18,814 nt of DNA from NCBI GenBank assembly GCA_024277485.1, contig JAJRVA010000149.1:1-18814 (forward strand), written 5' to 3'. Made by a program: the position numbers and the translations under genes. Numbering within the stretch: the first letter of the stretch is position 1; each line of letters starts with the position of its first letter. The stretch is from Deltaproteobacteria bacterium. GTDB taxonomy: Bacteria; Desulfobacterota; Desulfobulbia; Desulfobulbales; Desulfobulbaceae. Below the pieces are notes generated by a model, which saw only the letters and a program-made list of their open reading frames with translations, was not told the DNA's origin and ran no database searches. Below are positions 1-6,963 of this stretch, one piece after another.

Positions 1-42
1 AACTCGCCGGAAATACTTTTCAATATATTCAGATTGAGGCAT
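1..42 (-). CDS. Possible 5' end of a transposase gene (14 codons, cut by window edge)
   Basis: An ATG at 42-40 opens a frame with no stop to the window edge, reading MPQSEYIEKYFRRV. It starts 44 nt inside the putative IS terminal repeat and reads away from it, which is where a transposase gene would begin. No good ribosome-binding site is visible. Fourteen codons are too few to identify a family, so the call rests on position alone. Confidence 0.3.
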   Translation of the reverse strand, partial: MPQSEYIEKYFRRV

Positions 43-106
43 GATGGTGAGGTGGTATCTATCGCGTTGTGATGACTGTGAACCGCTTAGCCTGATGGCT
101 ATGCCC
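1..106 (-). mobile_element. Partial insertion sequence end (IS4/IS231-like), interior runs off the left edge
   Basis: Positions 86-106, read on the minus strand, give GGG followed by CATAGCCATCAGGCTAAG. The same 21 bases with one change (A to G) occur on the plus strand at 18693-18713, so the two form an inverted pair facing each other across the window. The core resembles the terminal repeat of IS231-type IS4-family elements as I recall it (CATGCCCATCAACTTAAG, about 13 of 18 matching). A possible gene start lies 44 nt further in, reading out of the window. The adjacent amidinotransferase-fold gene ends 10 nt before this repeat. Family assignment is from memory; the repeat pair is seen directly. 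Confidence 0.6.
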
Positions 107-116
107 GCAGGACTGC

Positions 117-1208
117 TTAGTCCTCCCGCCAGAGAGCAGCGGTTGAACAGTGGATGCCCGAGCCGAAGGTCTGGTAACAGGTCAGGTAGGGTATCTCAAC
201 CGGGGTGTAGCCGCGCCGGTCCAGCTCCGCAGCCAGTTTGTTCGCGCCCTTGACGATGGCGATTTTTCTGTCGGGCAGTGGATCGTTGTTACAGGCGCCG
301 ATCTGCTGTTCCGCGACATCCACCTCAATGACTTCCCAGTCGGCAAAGGCCTTGGGCAGGGGTGTCCAGAGCGCATTGGGCGGCAGACCGATCAGGCCGA
401 CATCGACCAGGCACATCAAACAGTCGATGTGGTAGGTCAAACGGCTGTTGAAATAGACGATCTCCACCTTCCAGCCATGGGGCTCGAGCATACGCCGCAA
501 CACCTCGGCGCCTATTTCGTCGCCCGAACTCCGCCGTTTTGTCCGATCCTGGATATACGACGGATCCGGAACGCCAATGCCGTAGATCACGGTTTTATCC
601 GGAAAAACACGCACATCTCCCGGGCTCATGAACGGCTGGGGCCGGGGATTGGTCAGGGACGGCGTTGGAAACGGCATGGACAGCCATACCGCTTCCGGAT
701 CGTTCATCACCATTTCCAGCATGGCTTCCCGAAACGTGAATACCGTGCCGCGGGCAACTGTCACATCAAAGGTTTCGACCAGGCAATGGCCAAACACTTC
801 GCAGACATTCTGACCATACAGCGACAGGTGCTCGGGCCCGCCCCAGCCCGTGGCCCAGTTGACTATTTCATCAGGGGTTTTCCCGGTCTCGTTGCGAATG
901 ACATGCACGCCGGCCTTGCGATAGGCATCGGCCAGGGCATCCGATTCCATCACGATCTGTTCGTACCGCTCCGGATCGACATCCTTCATATGCTGTCCCT
1001 TATGGGCCCGCATGTAGTCCACCTGTTGCGAGTTTTCGAAATCCTCGAACAGGTTTTTCACATCAGGCGAGTCGGGATCGGGAATGTAGATTGAGCTGGG
1101 ATCACCGACAAGGATGGTGCGTAGTCTGGCAAACTCATGTTCCACGTAAATCCGCTGCCCTTTGCCCTGCTCTCTCATGCCGGGAACCATTTCTTCAATT
1201 TCTGACAT
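117..1208 (-). CDS. Amidinotransferase / guanidino-group-modifying enzyme family protein
   Basis: 363 aa, no signal peptide, so probably cytoplasmic. The C-terminus carries GSGIHCSTAALWRED, the catalytic Cys signature (Cys354, preceded by His353) of the amidinotransferase/arginine deiminase/DDAH superfamily; glycine amidinotransferases have GGGFHC there. YHIDCLMC around residues 259-266 supplies the expected His260 and Asp262 (H-x-D). The family attacks guanidinium or amidine carbons through a covalent Cys intermediate, either transferring the amidino group or hydrolysing it. Substrate cannot be read from sequence. The start is supported by GGAG seven bases upstream of ATG. It lies 86 nt after the DUF1989 gene on the same strand, and the pairing suggests a ureido- or guanidino-type substrate (inference). 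The gene ends 10 nt before the left IS end, yet the C-terminal motif is complete, so it is probably not truncated. Confidence 0.8.
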   Translation of the reverse strand: MSEIEEMVPGMREQGKGQRIYVEHEFARLRTILVGDPSSIYIPDPDSPDVKNLFEDFENSQQVDYMRAHKGQHMKDVDPERYEQIVMESDALADAYRKAGVHVIRNETGKTPDEIVNWATGWGGPEHLSLYGQNVCEVFGHCLVETFDVTVARGTVFTFREAMLEMVMNDPEAVWLSMPFPTPSLTNPRPQPFMSPGDVRVFPDKTVIYGIGVPDPSYIQDRTKRRSSGDEIGAEVLRRMLEPHGWKVEIVYFNSRLTYHIDCLMCLVDVGLIGLPPNALWTPLPKAFADWEVIEVDVAEQQIGACNNDPLPDRKIAIVKGANKLAAELDRRGYTPVEIPYLTCYQTFGSGIHCSTAALWRED

Positions 1209-1294
1209 TGTCTTTCTCCATTGGTGATTGATTGCTACCTAAATTGAGCGATTTTCATTTCGCTTCGTATTGTTACTGAATCCGAGACTCTGGC

Positions 1295-2236
1295 TTATCG
1301 CCTTCTCTGCTGTTCTTCCCAGGCAAAGGACCCCTCGCCACCGGGCGTGCCGATGGCGCCCATCACTGTCATGCCGGGACGCCCCTGCATGGCATAGTCA
1401 ATGGCGGCCGTGGATTTTGATCTTTCCAGCTCGGGAATTTCGATGCCGGTATCGAAGATCTTCACCGCCACCGGCCAGTTGACGTTTGCCAGCAGGTCTT
1501 CGGTCTGCAACTGGCCGCCGGTGGGGCAGCTGGAGACGATCACGGTCAAATCCTGGTGAGCAATGAACTCGACATAGTCGCCCTGCCGAAACCAGTCCTG
1601 CGCCTTGAAGAACTTCATAATGGGGCGGTTGTTCCAAAGCTCCCAGGCGGTTGCCTGGAAGATGCAAAAACACTCACCGTGACGGTGCGCCCTGGCCAGT
1701 TCCTCGCCGCCCACGTCCAGAGCTGCCTGCATGAAGTTGAGGCTGCAACTGTTGTGGTTGGGATGACCGCTCAGCCATTCGTTCATTGATTCGCTGCAGC
1801 GGTAATTGTTGACAAAGAACATGTGCTGTCCGCCCGGTGTCATGGTGTTCAGGCGCTCATAGTCCACGGTGTCGCGAATAAGGGTTGCCATGCCGCGAAA
1901 ATACGGTGGCCCCGATATAAAGATATAGCCTTCGTGCGGTACCAGCCCCTGCATGGCCGCGGTGTGAAACTGCGACTGGTATTCCTGCGCCGGGTTGTCC
2001 CGGTTGAGCAGGATGATATCGAGGATCTGCGTACCTTCGACCAGCTCTAAGCGAAACGACTGCCCCTTGTCCACATGAAAATGGATACCCTCAAAGGGTT
2101 TGGTCTGTACTTCCTTGACCAGGGTAAATTCGCCGGCAACCTGCTTGCTGTGTGCCTCCTCGAAAATGTCACCCGCGCGTTCACGCTTGAAGGCGGCGTA
2201 TTTTTCCGCAACAAGATCGAATTTTTCTTCTGTCAT
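1295..2236 (-). CDS. DUF1989 (urea carboxylase-associated) family protein
   Basis: 313 aa, cytoplasmic (no signal peptide). The central part fits DUF1989, known from urea carboxylase-associated proteins, some of which are the carboxyguanidine deiminase subunits of guanidine degradation. Visible landmarks are QSQFHTAAMQGLVPHEG (residues 87-103), MFFVNNYRCSES (139-150) and GHPNHNSCSLNFMQAAL (157-173); the last is rich in His and Cys and probably contributes to a metal or catalytic site. It is longer than the usual ~200-280 aa members, with an extra N-terminal segment of about 40 residues and a C-terminal tail. The start is backed by AGGAGG eight bases before ATG. The 141-nt gap from the cytochrome gene contains TATAGT but no convincing -35, so an internal promoter is possible but unproven. 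Only one DUF1989 protein is present, not the two-subunit arrangement of carboxyguanidine deiminase. Confidence 0.75.
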   Translation of the reverse strand: MTEEKFDLVAEKYAAFKRERAGDIFEEAHSKQVAGEFTLVKEVQTKPFEGIHFHVDKGQSFRLELVEGTQILDIILLNRDNPAQEYQSQFHTAAMQGLVPHEGYIFISGPPYFRGMATLIRDTVDYERLNTMTPGGQHMFFVNNYRCSESMNEWLSGHPNHNSCSLNFMQAALDVGGEELARAHRHGECFCIFQATAWELWNNRPIMKFFKAQDWFRQGDYVEFIAHQDLTVIVSSCPTGGQLQTEDLLANVNWPVAVKIFDTGIEIPELERSKSTAAIDYAMQGRPGMTVMGAIGTPGGEGSFAWEEQQRRR

Positions 2237-2377
2237 ATTCGTGTCCTCCTCACTTGAGTTTACTCTACAGGCTCGTCAACGTTGTATTCACTATAGCCCC
2301 TCTTCCTATGCGGCTAGGCACAACCGTGCAGATAAGCGGAGATTTCGAAGATACGGTGCCTGTGAGCGCTTACCAGG

Positions 2378-3004
2378 TTATGACTCGTGACAGCCATAAC
2401 AGATGGGCGACATGTCAAAATGGCAGTCCATGCACGCCAGGTTTTTGTTGTGGCCGGCAACCATTTTCACCTGTCGGGCCATCTTCGTGCTCCAGTCATT
2501 CTTTTCTGCCCTGTGTTTCAACACGGTCACCTGGAGGTCATAGCCGCCCGCTGACCGCAGGATCAATCTGCCCCCTTTCTGAACCAGCTTCTTCATCGCC
2601 AGCAGACGTTTGGTGCTGCTCGATCTCCCCGGCGCCATGGCTACGGAGCCGTGACAATCCTCGCAGCGTATCCCGGGCAGTTTTCTGTCAGGCCCCTGTG
2701 CATGTCTTTTGAACATGGCTTTGTCTGCCAGGCTCAAATGGCAGTCCACGCAGACCATCCGGCCTCCGGGCGTGCCGGTCGGTTGACCGGTGGCACCATA
2801 GTGGACAACGGTGAATCCGGAGCTGTTTCTGACCAGGTTCCGGGTATCCTGGTGACAGGAGAAGCAGCCGTCAAGGGTCAGTTGCCGTGGCAGGATTCCG
2901 GAGTCTTCGACAATCCCGGCCATCGCTCCGCCTGCCAGGAACAGAAATCCGGCAAGCACGGCCATGGGTATGATTTCGGCAGAAAAAATCATCCTCCTGC
3001 TCAC
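2378..3004 (-). CDS. Pentahaem c-type cytochrome, periplasmic or membrane-anchored
   Basis: 208 aa from a GTG start. Five CxxCH haem-binding motifs are seen at about residues 47-51 (CFSCH), 85-89 (CVDCH), 114-118 (CEDCH), 191-195 (CMDCH) and 202-206 (CYGCH); a ~70-residue stretch without haem separates the third and fourth. The N-terminus (SRR, then a hydrophobic run ending AGGAMAG) is a signal peptide or uncleaved anchor. GTG at 3004 is chosen because it overlaps the permease stop in a GTGA junction and has AAGGG six bases upstream. ATG at 2992 sits directly against AGGAGG with no spacing, and more upstream starts would overlap the permease by ~100 nt. It is probably translationally coupled to the permease. 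The role is electron transfer; the partner is unknown. It is unlike the tetrahaem NapC/NirT type, and I cannot name the subfamily. Confidence 0.8.
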   Translation of the reverse strand: MSRRMIFSAEIIPMAVLAGFLFLAGGAMAGIVEDSGILPRQLTLDGCFSCHQDTRNLVRNSSGFTVVHYGATGQPTGTPGGRMVCVDCHLSLADKAMFKRHAQGPDRKLPGIRCEDCHGSVAMAPGRSSSTKRLLAMKKLVQKGGRLILRSAGGYDLQVTVLKHRAEKNDWSTKMARQVKMVAGHNKNLACMDCHFDMSPICYGCHES

Positions 3005-4263
3005 CTGCAGCCCTTGTGGATGACCGGGCCGGGGCTGTGTCCGGTCCTGCCCGGTTTCAGCCTGCGAAACAGGTTCTTTTTCCAGCACGGCTGTCGGCAT
3101 ACCCACGGGTTAAGTCGCATGTCGGCCTGAAAACCGGTGCAATGCAGGCAGGGATTGCGAAAAAATTCCTTCACGGTCTGATAGGCTCCATGGGAAACCA
3201 GGCCCACAACCGCCAACGTCGATCCCCGGTACAGCCAGGGCCACATGGGCAGCACCGATGTCTGACTCCATAACTGATCCGATTCAATACCGGCGCCAAA
3301 GGCCATGCCGGGCTGGCCGGCAAAATACTGGCGTACATAGGCCCAGACATCCATCCAGTCCAGGTTGATATGGATAAGATAGCCCCAGGAGATGGAGGCC
3401 CCGATAACCAGTGCCGCATAGAGCAGCGTCATGCCGCTGCCCATGCTCTTGCGCAGGACATTCAGATCCCCCAGGTTGGTCACCGGTCCGGCCATGAGGA
3501 ATATCCAGACATATTCCGGCTTGACACCGCTGAGCACCAGGGTGGCGCCAAGCATGATGCCGGGCAGTGAACAGATGTACATGGGGATGGCCAGAGTAAT
3601 CATGACCAGAGCGGCTGTTGCGAATGACAACCCGTCGAGCCAACCGGCCAGCGCCTGCAGGGAAAAGGTACTGACCAGCAGCGAAACCAGCAGCAGGCCG
3701 ATAATGAGATCAAAGGCGATGCGGCTGCCGTACACCGTGGTGGACCAGCGCAGGGCACGCAACAGGAAATTTCCTCTGCCGTGCTTTTCCGCTGTTGGTG
3801 CGTTGTCGGCGCCGGGAAGATAGCGACTCTCGATCTGCCCATTTTTCGGCTCGGCCAGAAAAAAAACCGCGCCAATAACATAGCTGCAGCAGATGGCCCC
3901 GGCCACGTACCAGAGAGTGAACGTCGGCCCCAGCATGGCCAGCGCCAGGATAATGGCCGCAATGGAGGTGGCCGGCGCGGAAAAGATAAAGGTGAAGACG
4001 CTGCCCAGGGGTACCCCCTGGTGACGCATGCCCACGGCCATGGGCACGGTGCCGCAGGAACAGATGGGCAGCAGCAGTCCGGAGAGGTTGAAAAAACTCA
4101 GGCTGAAAAAACTGCGTTTTCGGGCAAAACGACGCAGTTTCTGAAACCGTCCCAGGCTCTCGTGCACCAGTCCGGCCGCAAAAACGCCGATGAGCAGAAA
4201 GGGCGCCATCTCATACAGCATCCCCCAGAAGGCCCCGGCAAATCGTTCGATAAATGACCACAT
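3001..4263 (-). CDS. SO_0444/DUF318 (ArsP-like) inner-membrane permease
   Basis: 420 aa and strongly hydrophobic. Residues 62-100 read SGLLLPICSCGTVPMAVGMR and on through SAPATS, the hallmark of DUF318/ArsP-type permeases, with the CSCG motif at 68-71. The variant closely resembles the SO_0444 group, described as Cu/Zn efflux transporters. A second conserved block, AGPVTNLGDLNVLRKSMG (258-275), matches the paired half. The C-terminus adds a Cys-rich stretch (Cys372, 375, 389, 393; CLHC...CRQPC) that could bind metal. ATG at 4263 has GGGAG about nine bases upstream; a TTG one codon earlier is less likely. It follows the HtrA-like gene by 22 nt and its stop overlaps the cytochrome start. The cargo could be a metal ion or a small organic compound; metal efflux is the family precedent, not shown here. 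Confidence 0.75.
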   Translation of the reverse strand: MWSFIERFAGAFWGMLYEMAPFLLIGVFAAGLVHESLGRFQKLRRFARKRSFFSLSFFNLSGLLLPICSCGTVPMAVGMRHQGVPLGSVFTFIFSAPATSIAAIILALAMLGPTFTLWYVAGAICCSYVIGAVFFLAEPKNGQIESRYLPGADNAPTAEKHGRGNFLLRALRWSTTVYGSRIAFDLIIGLLLVSLLVSTFSLQALAGWLDGLSFATAALVMITLAIPMYICSLPGIMLGATLVLSGVKPEYVWIFLMAGPVTNLGDLNVLRKSMGSGMTLLYAALVIGASISWGYLIHINLDWMDVWAYVRQYFAGQPGMAFGAGIESDQLWSQTSVLPMWPWLYRGSTLAVVGLVSHGAYQTVKEFFRNPCLHCTGFQADMRLNPWVCRQPCWKKNLFRRLKPGRTGHSPGPVIHKGCR

Positions 4264-4285
4264 CAAGTCGTTCTCCCAGGGATGT

Positions 4286-5350
4286 TCATGGCGCTGCCCA
4301 GTGGGGTCGTTTTTCGGTGACCAGTTGCGTGTGCAGCGGCGTGCCGGAACGGAGTCCTTTGAGGGTTATAGTCTTGCCTGAACCTGTTTTATACAGGAAA
4401 CGATCCAGACTGTACTGGTTGGCAAAGGGCTGGCCGTTTACCTCCAGGAGCAGGTCGCCTTCCTGTAGCCCTGCAGCCACGGCTATGCTGTCTGGCCAGA
4501 CATAGTCGATCATCAATCCCCTGGAAGGCAGATCCCGGTCTTCAAGACGGGTACGTTCCTCCGTGGTCAGGTTGCGATAGGCAAATCCCGTCCAGGGCAG
4601 TTCAAAGGTGGGATAGGTCATCAGCACCTTGTAAAAGGTCATGATGATGCTCATGGGCAGTCCATGTTCCTCATCGTCATTGAGCACGGCGGCAAGGGCC
4701 TTGTGGATATTGGCCGTATTCATGGCGATCAGCCGTCCCTCTCCATCGAATAGCGGGCCGCCGTAGGCAAGTTTGGGCATGTTGATACGGAAATTGATCA
4801 GCATATCTCCCAGGCCGCTGCCGTACAGTGTCTTCCTGGCCTTGACCTTTACCGTGCCCACGCTGACCGGGTCGTCTCCTGCGCCCAGGGCCAGTACACG
4901 GGTACCGGTCTGCACCGTTGTTTTCACGTCGACCGACAGTGCCGGATATCCCGCGCCCGATCCGTCCGGTTCAGCCATCCTGAGTATGGCAAGATTCAGC
5001 ACCGGGTCCACAGCCACCGCTGTCGCGCCGACCGTCTTGCCATCGTGCAGCCGCACTTCAAAGCGGTCACACAGCAGGCGTTTTTTCTTGTCCAGAAAGC
5101 GGGCATAGGTGGTGAGAACGATTCCCTTCTGATCAATGATAAAACCGCTGGCACGGGCATGGGGCGATGATGGTTCCCGCATACCATGCCCGACCTCCAT
5201 GTACCCGGAAATCATCACCACGCTTTCGAGTTTCTCCGCCACCCAGGCAGGCGTATCGGCCTGGGCGTAACACGGCCCCGTGAGCAGCTGGAACACAGCT
5301 ACCCACAGGGATAAACGAAAACAAAAAGATAAACCTTTCAGGTAGATCAT
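4286..5350 (-). CDS. HtrA/DegP-like periplasmic protein with PDZ domain, catalytic triad lost
   Basis: 354 aa from ATG. A signal peptide (hydrophobic run ending GPCYAQA at ~residue 30) sends it to the periplasm. Residues ~40-245 follow the trypsin-fold HtrA domain, and ~275-335 a PDZ domain (AAGLQEGDLLLEVNGQPF). Aligned by eye with DegP, all three catalytic residues are replaced: the His of TNNHVV corresponds to Ala83 in LTTYARF; the Asp of DPRSDIAL to Asn119 in DPVLNLAI; and the Ser of GNSGGAL to Tyr196 in LAYGGPL. The fold landmarks around each site (GFIIDQKGIVLT, GGPLFDGEGRLIAMNT) are kept, so this looks like a maintained pseudoprotease rather than a decaying gene. The start overlaps the stop of the upstream DMFA2-like gene as TGATG, indicating translational coupling. 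A chaperone or scaffold role for the neighbouring periplasmic enzymes is my inference. Confidence 0.8.
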   Translation of the reverse strand: MIYLKGLSFCFRLSLWVAVFQLLTGPCYAQADTPAWVAEKLESVVMISGYMEVGHGMREPSSPHARASGFIIDQKGIVLTTYARFLDKKKRLLCDRFEVRLHDGKTVGATAVAVDPVLNLAILRMAEPDGSGAGYPALSVDVKTTVQTGTRVLALGAGDDPVSVGTVKVKARKTLYGSGLGDMLINFRINMPKLAYGGPLFDGEGRLIAMNTANIHKALAAVLNDDEEHGLPMSIIMTFYKVLMTYPTFELPWTGFAYRNLTTEERTRLEDRDLPSRGLMIDYVWPDSIAVAAGLQEGDLLLEVNGQPFANQYSLDRFLYKTGSGKTITLKGLRSGTPLHTQLVTEKRPHWAAP

Positions 5351-6927
5351 CACCTGGAAAGACGATTCAACACGTTCCTGGTCACCTGCTCAACCCTCTG
5401 GTCTCCGCCTTTCAGGCCATAGACCCAGTCGGTGCTGCCGGCGTTGAATACTGTGCCCTTGCCGTTGTTGAAGATGACCATGGCGGCGTTGCCGTGGATA
5501 AACTGCCGCCAGTTCTTCTTGTCGCCGGTGATGACAATGGCCGCAAGTTCCGAGTCGGGTATAGCGCCGAGGATGTACTGGGGCGAGTATTCCCGGCTCC
5601 ACAGGGACGCGGGAGCCATGCCAAGAATCACGGCGTCCTCGGGGGTGCCGTCCTTGCCGGTGGGAACGGGATAGCCCTCGTCATCGATGGTATAGAGCAG
5701 GCCGTCCACCTCATAGCCGACAATGAAGTCCTCGTTGCCAAACTGGTCGCCCCAACGCAGGCCTGTGTTTTCAAATACCCAATGGTCGGGGCGGTATATC
5801 TGGTAGCCGCCGGCGCTGTAGGGGGTGGCGCCGCCGATGCGGGCATAGCCGCCGTGGTTAAAGGAAAGCCCGATCATGGTGTTCTCCGGCCGGCCAAGGT
5901 TTGGCGCCGACCAGATGGTGGTGAGCAGATGTTTTTTGGTTGGATCATTGAGGATGGGATCCTCGTGATAGGGGGTCTTGTAGCAGACCATGGTGTTGTA
6001 ATCGTCTTCGTACCGCACCTGCCAGTAGACACTGTTACCGGAAAACCAGGCCAGGTTGAGGCCCTTTTCGATGCGGCTCTCCACGGCGTCACGCATTTCC
6101 CAGGACCAGTATTCGTCATGGCCCACGCTCAGCAGCAACTTGTAGTTATCCAGCAGCTCGGGACGCAGGACCAGGTCTTCGCTGGTGATGTAGTCAAAAC
6201 GGTAGCCCTCGCCTTCTGCCCAGCGAACGAAAGGCTGCTCATAGGTGACCCAACCAGCGGCGCCCACCCACTGGGGCAGGTTATGTTCCTCCAGCCATCT
6301 GAAAAAATCAGCCTCGTAGTTTTCGTTGGGTCCGTCAATATCGGCGATCCGCTCCATGGGCTGTGGTTTGGAGATAAAACCCGGCGCGATGGGCCGCTGC
6401 AGGCTCACCTTGACCGCACTTTCATAAAGATTATTACCGCCCCAGGTGTTGTAGGCGTTCAGGGTGGCGGTGGGGATCATCAGGGCGATCTTGCTGTCCT
6501 TGCCGGGGTGGGCGGCGCGAAGCACGAAGAAGTGCTCGGACTGATCCCTGCGACCCGGCACGCCCTCGGTCATGAAGGTGATGATGTAGTAGCCGCTGCG
6601 CCAGTTCTTCGGTATCTCCAGCGAGAATGATTCCGGCCAGCCCGGCCCGGTGGCCCAGGCCTTGTCCGGGGTGGGATACTGTTTCCCCTTGATGCCGGAC
6701 TTTTCCCAGACGATGTCATTGGTCACGCCCCCGCGCACGATACGCACCGAATAGCTGGGCGCATTGGTGGAGACGTGGAAGCTCACCTTGTCTCCCGGGG
6801 CGAAGCTCAGGGCATTGGTGTAACCTTCGATCTTGAGCTCGGCCGCGTGCAGCAGTCCGGGCAGGAAAAACAGTGTCAGCATGACCAGGCAGAATCTTCT
6901 CCACAGGGTCCATTGATTACATTTCAT
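5350..6927 (-). CDS. DMFA2-like protein A: N,N-dimethylformamidase large-subunit family, Sec-exported
   Basis: 525 aa with a Sec signal peptide (WRRFCLVMLTLFFLPGLLHA). After it comes an Ig-like beta-sandwich of about 110 residues (EGYTNALSFAPGDKVSFHV; GPGWPESFSLEIPKNWRSGYY), then the C-terminal domain of the N,N-dimethylformamidase large subunit. Signatures are YNTWGGNNLYES from Tyr159, SLQRP (175-179), VGHDEYWSW (268-276), DHWVFENTGL (381-390) and a terminal GTVFNAGSTDWVYGL. The characterised DMFase uses mononuclear iron held by two Tyr and one Glu. The Tyr of YNxWGG and the Glu of GHDEY (Glu272) are spaced as expected for two of these; Tyr204 may be the third (inference). It is much shorter than the ~760-aa DMFase large subunit and no small subunit is encoded nearby. 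The start has AAGGAG six bases before ATG. Actual substrate unknown; amide hydrolysis is the family precedent. Confidence 0.8.
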   Translation of the reverse strand: MKCNQWTLWRRFCLVMLTLFFLPGLLHAAELKIEGYTNALSFAPGDKVSFHVSTNAPSYSVRIVRGGVTNDIVWEKSGIKGKQYPTPDKAWATGPGWPESFSLEIPKNWRSGYYIITFMTEGVPGRRDQSEHFFVLRAAHPGKDSKIALMIPTATLNAYNTWGGNNLYESAVKVSLQRPIAPGFISKPQPMERIADIDGPNENYEADFFRWLEEHNLPQWVGAAGWVTYEQPFVRWAEGEGYRFDYITSEDLVLRPELLDNYKLLLSVGHDEYWSWEMRDAVESRIEKGLNLAWFSGNSVYWQVRYEDDYNTMVCYKTPYHEDPILNDPTKKHLLTTIWSAPNLGRPENTMIGLSFNHGGYARIGGATPYSAGGYQIYRPDHWVFENTGLRWGDQFGNEDFIVGYEVDGLLYTIDDEGYPVPTGKDGTPEDAVILGMAPASLWSREYSPQYILGAIPDSELAAIVITGDKKNWRQFIHGNAAMVIFNNGKGTVFNAGSTDWVYGLKGGDQRVEQVTRNVLNRLSR

Positions 6928-6963
6928 ACTTTGCTCCTTGTTTTGATTGTATTAATCCAAAAG

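Noticed and set aside
110..123. Hairpin GGACT-GCTT-AGTCC at the end of the amidinotransferase-fold gene
   Set aside because: Only a 5-bp stem, with no T run after it on either strand and overlapping the stop codon; not enough for a terminator.
150..1094. 314-codon plus-strand frame opposite the amidinotransferase-fold gene
   Set aside because: Its translation resembles no protein family, and the opposite strand has the catalytic motif and a ribosome-binding site.
2237..2377. Promoter for DUF1989 with TATAGT as -10
   Set aside because: The expected -35 position holds CCTAGC, which does not match; kept only as a possibility in the gene entry.
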